From DTU013 sp964512095 (GTDB taxonomy: Bacteria > Bacillota > Clostridia > Acetivibrionales > DTU013): a stretch of 64,000 nt of DNA. A model generated the notes under the pieces. It had not been told where the DNA came from. It saw only the letters and a program-made list of their open reading frames with translations, and did not search any database. Made by a program: the position numbers and the translations under genes. Positions 17,631-26,228 of the stretch are shown here, in pieces. Location of the stretch: contig CAZEIH010000007.1 of the NCBI GenBank assembly GCA_964512095.1, positions 27,323-91,322 of the forward strand, given 5' to 3'. Positions within the stretch are counted from its first letter, which is position 1. Every line of letters begins with the position of its first letter.

Positions 17631-18869
17631 TTAACGAAAATATGATACGGGGTGTATCACGTTCTCTTCCGCGGGGTTTGCGTTTAGACCGTCACTTTTT
17701 AGGAGTAGGGCCCGCTGTACCGAATAGTGACCAAAACGCGTCCTTATACCGTCTAAGCTGCTCTCAAGCTGTTCGCGGCGTATCCGTCTTTCATCGTCAA
17801 AAAATGATAGCTGACCGCATTCATTCTCCATTACTAGATTGGTGACCCTGATGCCTAGGGTTCTGATGGTTTTGGACCAATCCCAGGATGCGGCGAATAC
17901 CTCTAGGGCCTTTTTGGCAATCTCCGAGGATGTATAGCTATAGTGGGGAAACTGCCCCTGCCTTTCAATAGAGGTCAGGTCGTTGGATCTGATGTATATC
18001 TGTACGGTTCGCCCCTTAAGGTGATGACGCCTGAGCCTTTCGGCCACACTGTCCGCCAATACATAAGTGAGAATCTTTACATCATTGTTACTACTAAGGT
18101 CTCGGGGAGTGGTTAGGGAGTTGCCCACACCTTTTATGCATGGCTGGAAATCGAGCTTTGTCACAGGAGAGTCGTCATATCCGTTTGCAAATATCCACAG
18201 TGTGCGCCCCCATTGTCCAAAATGTCTCTCGAGAAATCTGGGCGGCGCACATGCAAGATCGCCTATGGTGCTGATGCCGATATCAGCAAGCTTCCTGCGG
18301 GTGGATGGTCCAACGTATATCATGTCACTTGCGGGCAGCCCCCACACCCTTTCCTTGTAATCCTCAGGAGAGATTACTGTGGTCGCATCAGGCTTCTTCA
18401 TATCGGAGCCCAGCTTGGCAAAAACCTTGTTGAAGCTGACACCCACGGAAACTGTGAGGCCAAGCTCATACTTGATCCTTCTGCGCAGTTCGTCCGCAAT
18501 GTCCTTCCCGGAACCAAACAATTTGGTGCTCTCTGTCACGTCAAGCCAGTTTTCATCTATACCGAAGGCCTCTATCAAATTTGTATAATTCTCATAAATT
18601 TTCCTGACCATCATGGAAAACCTGAGGTATTGCATGTAATTGGGCCTGACCACCACAAGCCCCGGACATTTGGACCGGGCCTCCCAGATGGCATCTCCCG
18701 CTTTAATCCCATACTCATTGGCTATGAGATTTTTTGCCAGCACGATACCGTGTCTAGTGGACTGGGAGCCGCACACTGCCACTGGACTGTTACGTATTTC
18801 AGGGTTGTAGAAGCATTCTACGCTGGCATAAAAGCTATTTAAATCACTATGCAGTATAACTCTGCTCAT
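17631..18869 (-). CDS. dinB: Y-family DNA polymerase IV
   Basis: A 412-aa translesion polymerase. The palm has HSDLNSFYASVE with the first catalytic Asp and the steric-gate region; the second catalytic pair lies in FGIDENWLDVT, where the usual SIDE is GIDE but Asp and Glu are kept. Helix-hairpin-helix VGPSTRRKLADIGISTIGDL and the little-finger domain follow. The C terminus lacks an obvious canonical beta-clamp QxxLF motif, though QLSFF (in ENECGQLSFFDDE) could serve as one. Start ATG follows AGGTGAT. A LexA box lies at 18924-18937. It is the first gene of a two-gene unit with the small protein downstream. Confidence 0.94.
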   Translation of the reverse strand: MSRVILHSDLNSFYASVECFYNPEIRNSPVAVCGSQSTRHGIVLAKNLIANEYGIKAGDAIWEARSKCPGLVVVRPNYMQYLRFSMMVRKIYENYTNLIEAFGIDENWLDVTESTKLFGSGKDIADELRRRIKYELGLTVSVGVSFNKVFAKLGSDMKKPDATTVISPEDYKERVWGLPASDMIYVGPSTRRKLADIGISTIGDLACAPPRFLERHFGQWGRTLWIFANGYDDSPVTKLDFQPCIKGVGNSLTTPRDLSSNNDVKILTYVLADSVAERLRRHHLKGRTVQIYIRSNDLTSIERQGQFPHYSYTSSEIAKKALEVFAASWDWSKTIRTLGIRVTNLVMENECGQLSFFDDERRIRREQLESSLDGIRTRFGHYSVQRALLLKSDGLNANPAEENVIHPVSYFR

Positions 18870-18923
18870 TGATATATCACCTATATTCTGCTTTATCTGC
18901 TAATGAGGCACTTTCCCTTACTT

Positions 18924-18974
18924 CGAACGTATGTTCGTATTCTAATTATAATACCCTTCTGCCCAAAATGTAAA
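18924..18974 (-). promoter_or_regulatory. dinB promoter with LexA (SOS) box
   Basis: On the minus strand, -35 TTTACA (18969-18974) and -10 TATAAT (18945-18950) are spaced by 18 nt. The perfect palindrome CGAACGTATGTTCG at 18924-18937, just downstream of the -10, matches the Gram-positive LexA/DinR consensus (CGAACN4GTTCG). A repressor bound there would cover the transcription start, so dinB is predicted to be SOS-inducible. Confidence 0.9.
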
Positions 18975-18999
18975 GAGCAATCTTTATCCAAAAAAAAAG

Positions 19000-19075
19000 T
19001 CAATTCGCTTCGCTCAGGGAACCAGGTTGAACTGAGTCGACCTATGGAGGTCAGCGTCTTCTGAAGACATAGATA
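19000..19075 (-). repeat. Family-1 palindromic repeat, copy B
   Basis: Read on the minus strand it begins TATCTATGTCTTCAGAAGAC, continues GCTGACCTCCATAGGTCGA and ends CCCTGAGCGAAGCGAATTGA. The internal segment between the two hairpins is shortened relative to copy C (32156-32277). It sits between the dinB promoter and the xylanase terminator. Confidence 0.85.
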
Positions 19076-19112
19076 AAAATGGCCCGCTCCCAGTAAAACG
19101 GGGAGCGGGCCA
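19074..19112 (-). terminator. Strong terminator of the xylanase gene
   Basis: A G+C-rich stem, GGCCCGCTCCC with GGGAGCGGGCC (19081-19111), is followed on the minus strand by ATTTTTATC. It lies about 20 nt past the xylanase stop codon. Its left flank abuts family-1 copy B. Confidence 0.92.
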
Positions 19113-19131
19113 TTGCGCAGTAATCTAAGTA

Positions 19132-22100
19132 TTATTTTTCAGTAAGGAAATCCACAATGCGGGTGGCTATTGTTGCCATCTGTGCACGCGTGAGCAGTGT
19201 ATCAGGCTCCATAGTGCTGTAATCCTCACCAATATATGTTCCTTCAAGTATACCGTACTTGATAGCTACTGCAATGGAAAGAGTTGCTTCTTCTGTCAAG
19301 CCTTCCAAATCGTTAAATGATGCCAGAAGCTCGGCCCTTTCGCTTTCATCTAGAGCGACGTCAAAGCCTAATGTGGCTAAAATGTCTTTTATCAGGATTG
19401 CTGTATCGGCTCTGGATGTATAGTCAGTATTATTGAGTTCTGATGCATACTTAATGTCTTTTGCCACAGCGTCTTCTAAAACGCTGTCGTAGCTGGCGTT
19501 AAAACCAATGGTACGCATAAGCATTGTAACTGTTTGCTGGTTTGTTACTGTGTCATTAGGTCCAAACAATGATCCGCCGTAGCCTAAGATAATACCCAGC
19601 TCAGAAGCAGTCTTTGCATATTCTGCAAACCAGCTGTTTGCTGGAACATCGCTGAAGCTAGTATTTATAGTTACCGAAATCAATGTCTTTTCCTCATCAA
19701 TTAATGCATATACCGTGCCGTTTTCATCAACGTATGTGGGTACCGGAGTGAAGGAACCATCTGGGTTAGGTGATACAAGAGCAGTAAATTCGGTTCCTTC
19801 TGGTAGTGGTACACTTACAGGGGTCAGGCCGGAATTTTCTTCTGGTGGTGCAGCCAGTGTAATGGGGTATGAAGATACTACAAAATCCTTGTTCCTTCTA
19901 AATGCATTTGCTGCAATATCTAAGATTTCCTGCGGAGTATCTTTTACAGTTCCCTTAACCGGCTTGTTGACAATATTCGCCAGAAGAGTGTCGTCTGTAG
20001 TCTCAGGGTCTTTAACGGCTGGTGTTCCACCGCCACCGCCACCGCCACCACCACCGCCACCGCTGGACGATTTTTTGTGGACATCAATGACTTTTACTTC
20101 AGGATCCACGCCTTCCTTGGTAATCTTGAGATTAATAGTGCCTTCATTTTTAACTCCACTTATCCCAAGTATGTACTTGGTATTGTTTGATCCATCTACT
20201 ACTGTAAGTGTTCCTTTTGTTGCACTTGAAGTTCCAGAAGTGAGGGTAATGTCATCTGCTGTCAATCCAGGTACAGGTGTTTCAAACTCCAGTGCAACGG
20301 AGGTTGTAGTAGTGACCTTGGCTGCTCCACCTGCCACTGCGGTATAAGGAATGGAGGAATGGTCAAGGATTATCGATCCCCAGTTTACAGGAGTATTATA
20401 GCCGTTGGCGTCCAGATCGCTCCAAACCGTCATCAGACGTGTATCAGGACCTTCGGTTACATCGTTAATCTGCACATCAAAGCTAACGTTTGCACCGTGC
20501 TGGGGCTGAATGATCCGGAAGGGGATTTTCATCTCTACAATGTAGCCGTTGTCAGTGACAGAGGCCCAAGATTCAAAGCCTTCAGCCATTGCGTCGGACT
20601 TAAAGGACTCAAGGCCTTCAAAATTCACACGGTACTGGCCGTCGCCATCGGTATAGTTTGGATTGCGATTAGCGGTCTCACTGAAGAAAATCTCAACTGA
20701 ATCCTGTTCCCAGGCATTAGTACTTGTTTTGTCCAGTACTGAATCGGCGACTTCTAAGCGAACATAGAAGTAATCGTTATCCCACAGAGCCTTTGCAACT
20801 GCGGTAGCACCTGCTGCTTCTGCCTGTTCGGAGGGTTGTGTATTGACGTTGATTATTTCAGCATCATCCCAGATTGCATCTTCAGTGCCGAGTATGGGTG
20901 TGCCATAATTAGATATTGCTTCCGGAATATCCTGTGGAGGCTTAACCATGCCCAGATACGGCTCAGGATTCAGGACAGCCTTGAAGGCTTCCTTAGCCCG
21001 AAGGTTTTTATCAAATAGGAGGGGGGCTTGGGAACCTCTCCAACTATCAGCGTCGTTGGTGCCCCAGAAGGTCACGCGCTCGATGCGGCCTTGACCGTCA
21101 TTTGCTGGACCAGCAGCGTTTTTCATAAATATATCAAATAGCTGGGCGTATTTGATAGCCTGGTCCAATTCCTGTTTATCGGTTAGTGTGTTATTTTCTC
21201 CATATGTAATGTCAAGCTCGGTGATACTGATAGAAACACCAGGCAGAGACGAGAAGAGATTGATAGAATTCTCGACATTGGCCGGAACAGTGTTCTTGTT
21301 ATTGTGAGCCTGCATACCAATACCCTCGATTAAGGGTTTACCGTTTGTACGTGTTTCCGCGTAGCGCTCATTAATGTCCTTAACCATATTATACACGGCT
21401 GCCGCCTTGTAAGGATCATCAAGGTTGTAATCGTTGTAGTAGAGCTTACAATCCCAACCCTTTTTGTCTACAATCTTGGCGGTTTCCACAAAAGTGTACT
21501 CGACCCACTCAGCGCCTAGAACTGTAAACCAGCCCTGGTTGTCACGGAGATTCAGCTTCCAGTCGTCGTAATTGCGACCGTCAGCAAATGCTTCATTGAC
21601 GACATCAATAGAAGTGAGTTGAGGACCGTATTTGTTCATAACAGCTTCAATGTGGGCGGTCATGTTGGCTTTAGCCTTATTTTTAACCTCATTTTGAGCC
21701 TCTTCAGAGGAGGTTGGATCCAGAACGCCCCACATCCAATCGGGAGTCTGTGAATGCCAGCCCAGTGTATGGCCGATCAGATTGAGACCCTGAACCTTCT
21801 CGAACTGCTCATCAAGAGTTTCAAATGTAAATATTCCCTCTACATTCTGCATAGCCTCCGGCTTCATTTCATTTTCTGGAGTGAAAGCATTGAAGTGATA
21901 TTTAATAATTTCAAGCTTATCATCACTCATAGCCCAGTTGCCTGAGGTTGTACCAATCAGGAAGTAATCCTTATAGACATCTTTCAGGGGTTCATATTCC
22001 ATGTAATCCGGATCTTCATAATCAGGTGCAACTATTTTCTGGCTAATTTTAATATCATCTATATACCATACGTCAGGATGATTTACTTCATTATCTGTAG

Positions 22101-23559
22101 CAAAAAGGAAGTCAATGCTCTTTAACATTCCATTCAAGCTATCTGGCGCTGTTCTAACACTGACCTCTGTCCAGGAGGTTTCAATAGTGTCAGGCTCCAT
22201 CGTGAGTTTGATGACACCTTCTGGGTCTATAAAGTCAGTAGTCAGGACGACGCCTGGGCCGGTGGTTACTTCTTTACCCTCGTTGCCTTCTTCTGGAACA
22301 TATACACGATAAGAAATAGTGTATATTGCGCTTTTGGCCAAGGGTTCGTCAAAGGTCAATCGGATTGCGTTGTTTGCGCCGGTGTAGTCCGATCCGAGCT
22401 GATCAATGTGAGTATCCTTGAGGGAATAATCGTCTTCGTTACCGAAGTCTGAGACCCACTCAATAGCTGCGCATGTTGTGTTGGATACGGTAATTGCATC
22501 AATCCATTGATCCTTGTCGCTATCATTGAAAGTAATGACTATATCTTCGTCAAGAGCCTTACCATCTGCTTGTGGAGTGGCGGTGATTACGATGTTGTGA
22601 ATATCAAAGTTGCCTGTCGAGATTTCAGACTGAATACGGAGCATCTTCAATGTCTGTAACTCAGCATATGTGAAGGTGCTTTCAAGAGAATAAGCTCCAT
22701 CTTCGCCCACTTCATCAAAGTCATATGTATCCCATGGGTTTACCGTTTGAGCCAACTTCATCTTGGCGCCTTCACCGGTACTGCCGGTCACCTTGACGGT
22801 GTATTCAAACCCATAAGGGAGTGAGTCCAGATTCTTCAGATCAATACAGTGCCAATCTTCAGTACGTTCGGTGAGGCTGAAGCCCTTGACACCATCGCCA
22901 AGATCGACAATGGTATATGTTGGGTCTCCGCATTTTTGTAGCCAAGTGGAGCCTTCGAATGATTGGTCACCGATCTCTCTATTTTGTATTTCGCTATCAG
23001 TGGCCATCTCGTATACAGGCGGTGGTGCGACTTTAAGTATCTCAATGCCCGTAATATCAAAGTCGCCTGTCGAGATTTCAGACTGAATACGGAGCATCTT
23101 CAATGTCTGTAACTCAGCATATGTGAAGGTGCTTTCAAGAGAATAAGCTCCATCTTCGCCCACTTCATCAAAGTCATATGTATCCCATGGGTTTACCGTT
23201 TGAGCCAACTTCATCTTGGCGCCTTCACCGGTACTGCCGGTCACCTTGATAGAGTATTCGGTCCCGTCAGGGAGTGAGTCCAGGTTTTTTAGATCAATGC
23301 AGTGCCAATCATTAGTACGTTCGGTGACGCTGATACCCTTTTCACCGTTATTATCTACAATGGTCAGCGTCGGGTTGCCGCATTTTTGCAACCAGGTGGA
23401 GCCTTCGAATGTGTCGCCGACATTTTTGCCCTGGATCTCAGTGTCGGCCGCCATGGAATAAACGATGTCCGATGCCGCATATGCGTTTAACGGTGCTATG
23501 GCCAGTGACGACAAGACCATCAATGCGCAAAGCAGTAAAGATAAAACTCTTTTGGTCAT
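19132..23559 (-). CDS. Multimodular SLH-anchored GH10 xylanase
   Basis: A secreted 1475-aa endo-beta-1,4-xylanase. Order: signal peptide (1-28, cleavage after NAYA); two near-identical about 150-aa modules (30-180, 181-332) and a third beta-rich module (335-515), all in the place of CBM22-like domains; GH10 catalytic domain (about 525-870) with acid/base Glu656 in VVNEAF and nucleophile Glu781 in ITELDITY; CBM9 (about 885-1085); an Ig-like stretch; a poly-Gly linker (about 1165-1177); a spacer; and SLH repeats (from about 1303, FSDVPANSWFAEYAK) that bind cell-wall polymer. It should work at the cell surface on plant xylan. RBS AAGGAAGTG precedes the ATG. No other hydrolase or dockerin gene adjoins it. 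CBM family names for modules 1-3 are by position and need a profile search. Confidence 0.95.
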   Translation of the reverse strand: MTKRVLSLLLCALMVLSSLAIAPLNAYAASDIVYSMAADTEIQGKNVGDTFEGSTWLQKCGNPTLTIVDNNGEKGISVTERTNDWHCIDLKNLDSLPDGTEYSIKVTGSTGEGAKMKLAQTVNPWDTYDFDEVGEDGAYSLESTFTYAELQTLKMLRIQSEISTGDFDITGIEILKVAPPPVYEMATDSEIQNREIGDQSFEGSTWLQKCGDPTYTIVDLGDGVKGFSLTERTEDWHCIDLKNLDSLPYGFEYTVKVTGSTGEGAKMKLAQTVNPWDTYDFDEVGEDGAYSLESTFTYAELQTLKMLRIQSEISTGNFDIHNIVITATPQADGKALDEDIVITFNDSDKDQWIDAITVSNTTCAAIEWVSDFGNEDDYSLKDTHIDQLGSDYTGANNAIRLTFDEPLAKSAIYTISYRVYVPEEGNEGKEVTTGPGVVLTTDFIDPEGVIKLTMEPDTIETSWTEVSVRTAPDSLNGMLKSIDFLFATDNEVNHPDVWYIDDIKISQKIVAPDYEDPDYMEYEPLKDVYKDYFLIGTTSGNWAMSDDKLEIIKYHFNAFTPENEMKPEAMQNVEGIFTFETLDEQFEKVQGLNLIGHTLGWHSQTPDWMWGVLDPTSSEEAQNEVKNKAKANMTAHIEAVMNKYGPQLTSIDVVNEAFADGRNYDDWKLNLRDNQGWFTVLGAEWVEYTFVETAKIVDKKGWDCKLYYNDYNLDDPYKAAAVYNMVKDINERYAETRTNGKPLIEGIGMQAHNNKNTVPANVENSINLFSSLPGVSISITELDITYGENNTLTDKQELDQAIKYAQLFDIFMKNAAGPANDGQGRIERVTFWGTNDADSWRGSQAPLLFDKNLRAKEAFKAVLNPEPYLGMVKPPQDIPEAISNYGTPILGTEDAIWDDAEIINVNTQPSEQAEAAGATAVAKALWDNDYFYVRLEVADSVLDKTSTNAWEQDSVEIFFSETANRNPNYTDGDGQYRVNFEGLESFKSDAMAEGFESWASVTDNGYIVEMKIPFRIIQPQHGANVSFDVQINDVTEGPDTRLMTVWSDLDANGYNTPVNWGSIILDHSSIPYTAVAGGAAKVTTTTSVALEFETPVPGLTADDITLTSGTSSATKGTLTVVDGSNNTKYILGISGVKNEGTINLKITKEGVDPEVKVIDVHKKSSSGGGGGGGGGGGGTPAVKDPETTDDTLLANIVNKPVKGTVKDTPQEILDIAANAFRRNKDFVVSSYPITLAAPPEENSGLTPVSVPLPEGTEFTALVSPNPDGSFTPVPTYVDENGTVYALIDEEKTLISVTINTSFSDVPANSWFAEYAKTASELGIILGYGGSLFGPNDTVTNQQTVTMLMRTIGFNASYDSVLEDAVAKDIKYASELNNTDYTSRADTAILIKDILATLGFDVALDESERAELLASFNDLEGLTEEATLSIAVAIKYGILEGTYIGEDYSTMEPDTLLTRAQMATIATRIVDFLTEK
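22601..22796 (-). repeat. Internal duplication in xylanase, repeat unit 2
   Basis: This 196-bp stretch is identical to 23054-23249 except for one base (T at 22611, C at 23064). The two units are 453 bp apart (151 codons), so the flanking parts of the modules are more diverged than this core. Confidence 0.95.
23054..23249 (-). repeat. Internal duplication in xylanase, repeat unit 1
   Basis: Partner of 22601-22796 with 195 of 196 bases identical by direct reading. It encodes the part of the first N-terminal module that contains TGSTGEGAKMKLAQTVN and YAELQTLKMLRIQSE. Confidence 0.95.
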
Positions 23560-23875
23560 TAAATTTCACTTCCTTAATTATGTTATTTTTTCCTCATTTA
23601 TAACGAGTTGAGGACCCTCATTTTATGGCCTCGCTACAGACGCATAGCAAGAAAATAGTTTCTTTGTACCCCTGCGTTGTGCTTGGCTTGCTTTTTTGTA
23701 GTTAGGAACACCCCCTTTTACAACATACATCTTCATAGAAAAGAAATTTCTATTGTAGATTAAATCAAGCAAAACAACAAACTCAAGAAGAAAAAGCGAA
23801 AAATATGCGAACTATGTAAAATCACATACTACCATATTATATCAGAGGCACTTAAAATTCAATGCTAATAATCAA

Positions 23876-23910
23876 AATACAAGTAATTATTGAACATAAT
23901 TACTTGTATT
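23876..23910. repeat. Perfect 15-bp inverted repeat
   Basis: AATACAAGTAATTAT (23876-23890) and ATAATTACTTGTATT (23896-23910) are exact inverse complements with a 5-nt spacer. There is no G+C-rich stem or T run, so it does not look like an ordinary terminator. An operator or a relic of an element end is possible. Confidence 0.85.
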
Positions 23911-24151
23911 AGTATTACTGTGGTGGTTTGGATAAATCATTGTAACATTTGTGTTGTAGGGTATTTAAGCATAGAAAAATTTTAGTAGCATGTCACAAGG
24001 AAATCAATTTTTATTGCATGCAATCTTGGGAAATAACCATAAAGTATTTTTAAACTACTTTTTATCAGTACATTTGCAGCCGAGTTAGCGTAAAGTTATC
24101 GTAGGGGAATTAATGTAATAAAAAGGAAAAACAATAGAAAAGAAGATGCAG

Positions 24152-24264
24152 CCGACGTTGTTCAAACGCCACATTTAGGCGTGGCGCAGGGAGTGTAGCG
24201 TAGGGCGAATTCATTTCGCCCGTAGCGAGGGGGGATGGGTGCCTGCCCCCATTGGAAATTGAAT
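24152..24264 (+). repeat. Family-2 palindromic repeat, copy 1
   Basis: Starts CGACGTTGTTCAAACGCC and contains the stem GCCACATTTAGGCGTGGC, the palindrome GGGCGAATTCATTTCGCCC and a GGGTGCCTGCCCCC stem, ending ATTGGAAATTGAATA. It matches copy 3 (63762-63878) almost throughout; its right terminal inverted repeat is degenerate. Confidence 0.88.
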
Positions 24265-24340
24265 AATAATTGTTTGTACGCTACTAATAGAAAATACAAT
24301 ACTGTATGATGTTAGAGTGGTTATGTGAGGAGGTATACAA

Positions 24341-24773
24341 TTGAAACTCGGTTCCTTGCTAAACGGTTATGAATACATATTGATTCAGGGAAATATTGAA
24401 ACAGAAGTGGGAGATATATCCTATGACTCGCGAAAAGTAATAAATAGTTCAATTTATGTATGTATTGTAGGATTTGACGCTGACGGTCACAACTATATAT
24501 CTGAGGCAATATCAAAAGGTGCTACAGTAATAATCGTCGAGGATGATAAAAGAGAGATAACGAATAATGTTACTGTAATAAAACTGTAATAAAAGTTGAT
24601 AACGCAAGAAATGCGTTGGCTTTCATTTCGTCAAAATTTTATGGCAACCAATCCGCTGAATTGGAGATATTCGGAATTACTGGAACAAGAGGCAAGACAT
24701 CAACCGCTAATATTCTTTATAGGTGAACCTAAGTGAAATGGGGATCTTGGGTACAGTGGTTGTGAGGTGGAGT
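24341..24773 (+). pseudogene. MurE-like ligase remnant
   Basis: From an ATG at 24341 with a good GAGGAGG site, 79 codons read as the N-terminal domain of UDP-MurNAc-tripeptide synthetase (MurE), including ISYDSRKV and GFDADGHNYISEAISKGAT. The frame is then broken by a perfect 11-bp tandem duplication (24573-24583 and 24584-24594). Removing one copy restores the frame into VDNARNALAFISSKFYG and the ATP-loop motif FGITGTRGKTST. It breaks again at TGA 24724-24726, and the typical GILGTVV block follows in another frame (24734-24760). Everything after about residue 145 of an expected roughly 480 is missing. This is a decayed second copy or a relocated murE; a functional copy must lie elsewhere. 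Confidence 0.85.
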
Positions 24774-24815
24774 TAAAACCCCACCTGCACGATAAAACCC
24801 ACCGCGTAGGTCGAT

Positions 24816-25463
24816 TTACTTTTTTCCTTTGACTTCGGCAACGGGGCTCACATCAAAGGCCGGTTCTGTATTCGTGTAATCGGGCTTTTTCATATAAAAG
24901 GGTCTTTCGTTCAGCTTATCCTGAACGATCCGCAGTGCTTCGCCAAAACGCTGGAAGTGAACTACCTCTCGTTCTCTTAAGAAGCGAAGAGGATCGATTA
25001 CATCCGGGTCATCAGTCATATTAATCAGGTTTTCATATGTTGCTCGGGCTTTTTGCTCAGCAGCCAGATCCTCTGTTAAATCAGTGATAGGGTCTCCCTT
25101 TGAAGCAATGTATGCTGCTGTGAACGGAACACCGGCTGCATTGACGGGATATATTGCCCTGTCATGATCTGCAAAATAACCACCAAGGCCTTCTCTTTCC
25201 ATAATCTTTGCGGGAACTCCCTTTGTCAGCTGATGTACGATGGAGCCCACTATTTCAAGATGTGCTAATTCTTCCGTACCTATATCGTTAAGAGTAGCCT
25301 TTGCGACTTCCGTAGGCATACTGAAACGCTGGCTAAGGTATCTGAGTGAAGCTGCAAGCTCACCATCGGGCCCGCCGTATTGAGTTATAACATATTTGGC
25401 CAGTCTTGGATTGCAATTCTTTATTTTAACTGGGTATTCTAGTTTTTTTTCATAAACCCACAT
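24816..25463 (-). CDS. cotJC: Spore coat protein CotJC (manganese-catalase family)
   Basis: A 215-aa ferritin-like protein of the manganese-catalase family that is packed into the spore coat. Metal-ligand-type residues are visible in GGPDGELAASLRYLSQR, TEELAHLEIV and LREREVVHFQRFGEAL. The length is right and both ends look normal. It is the last gene of the cotJA-cotJB-cotJC unit, 42 bp after cotJB, with an AGGAGG-type site before the ATG. In Bacillus the operon is transcribed by sigmaE in the mother cell; the same is inferred here. Confidence 0.95.
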   Translation of the reverse strand: MWVYEKKLEYPVKIKNCNPRLAKYVITQYGGPDGELAASLRYLSQRFSMPTEVAKATLNDIGTEELAHLEIVGSIVHQLTKGVPAKIMEREGLGGYFADHDRAIYPVNAAGVPFTAAYIASKGDPITDLTEDLAAEQKARATYENLINMTDDPDVIDPLRFLREREVVHFQRFGEALRIVQDKLNERPFYMKKPDYTNTEPAFDVSPVAEVKGKK

Positions 25464-25505
25464 TTACACAACCTCCTTTATCAGTAATAAAATCTCTTAG
25501 ACAGA

Positions 25506-25751
25506 TTAAGCCTCCCAGGGCCAAGGGCTTTCGATCCATGGCCAGGGGAAGGAATTGCTTGAGCTTGCTGTAATTGGTCCATACATGCTTTCATAATTAT
25601 TTCTGAGCATCTTTGCTCTTTGGGCAGTATTTACAAAAACCATCAAAGCCTTCTGATCATATGGATGGGTATTCAGATAAAGATTCAACTCTATTGCCAT
25701 AAAATCAAGTGCCATTACTTCCTTTAGCATTTTATCGCGTGCATCACACAT
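25506..25751 (-). CDS. cotJB: Spore coat protein CotJB
   Basis: An 81-aa CotJB protein, with the family core EVMALDFMAIELNLYLNTHP and AKMLRNNYESMYGP. The C terminus ends in a Trp/Pro-rich tail (FPWPWIESPWPWEA). The ATG at 25751 is chosen because GGAGGTG lies just upstream; a longer frame from 25769 would start before that site. It is the middle gene of the cotJ operon and is needed with CotJA and CotJC for assembly in Bacillus. Confidence 0.94.
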   Translation of the reverse strand: MCDARDKMLKEVMALDFMAIELNLYLNTHPYDQKALMVFVNTAQRAKMLRNNYESMYGPITASSSNSFPWPWIESPWPWEA

Positions 25752-25792
25752 ACAAACACCTCCAATCAAATCATGAACTAATAGGATAGCCG

Positions 25793-26086
25793 CTATCCAT
25801 CATACGAGTAAGCGGGATCAGCTCCATATGGTCTGTCGAGCTCCGGGAAAATAGTGCCCTGTTTAAGGCCCAGCATCGGGGGATAAAGACAGCAAAGACA
25901 CTGAAATGGTACATATGCATGTGCCAGTCTTGCTCCGACTATTGGTTGGGGATTATAATACTGCATTTTGCACATATCGAAATCATCACAGGACATTTTC
26001 TGGATATCAGCGACATCAGCCTTCACAGCAGCATTAGCTACCGGAAGGTTATCATAAGCTGAAGGCATTATATTATTAGCTAACAT
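25793..26086 (-). CDS. cotJA: Spore coat protein CotJA
   Basis: A 97-aa protein whose second half is typical CotJA (ARLAHAYVPFQ, then LGLKQGTIFPELDRPY). It carries a cysteine-rich patch (PFQCLCCLYPP, plus two cysteines near MSCDDFDMCKM), in keeping with an oxidatively cross-linked coat protein. The ATG at 26086 is used, with GGGAGG immediately upstream; a frame from 26101 would overlap that site. It is the first gene of the cotJ operon. Confidence 0.92.
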   Translation of the reverse strand: MLANNIMPSAYDNLPVANAAVKADVADIQKMSCDDFDMCKMQYYNPQPIVGARLAHAYVPFQCLCCLYPPMLGLKQGTIFPELDRPYGADPAYSYDG

Positions 26087-26165
26087 CAGGCTCCCTCCCA
26101 TACACTTTTTGTATATAATATTCTTGTTTACATAAAAGTGTTCAATACAAACAAATAATCCATCA

Positions 26166-26211
26166 TGACTTAATCATCGCTGACCTATAGAGAACAGCGA
26201 TGAATGAAGAC
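26166..26211. repeat. Family-1 repeat remnant
   Basis: A hairpin CATCGCTG...CAGCGATG with the centre ACCTATAGAG, followed by AATGAAGAC. GCGATGAATGAAGAC (26197-26211) is identical to 15 bp in copy C, and CATCGC-GACCTATAGAG matches the same block of copy D. The outer parts of the repeat are gone. Confidence 0.6.
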
Positions 26212-26228
26212 ATTGATAAAATAAAACA

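Larger units (their letters stand above)
23560..24340. other. Intergenic region between xylanase and murE remnant
   Basis: About 780 bp without a credible gene. It must hold the xylanase promoter (TATAAAT and CATAAAAT-like boxes read on the minus strand near 23590-23630, not assignable with confidence) and a long transcribed leader. It also holds the inverted repeat at 23876-23910 and a family-2 repeat at 24152-24264. The rest is A+T-rich with no other structure that I can support. Confidence 0.7.

Noticed and set aside
20359..20700. A 113-codon plus-strand frame inside the xylanase gene, and others antisense to it
   Set aside because: They are antisense to strongly supported protein domains and have no start signals.
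23560..23720. A possible c-di-GMP or other riboswitch in the long xylanase leader
   Set aside because: The GC-containing blocks on the minus strand did not match the conserved cores of GEMM-I or GEMM-II that I know; no claim made.
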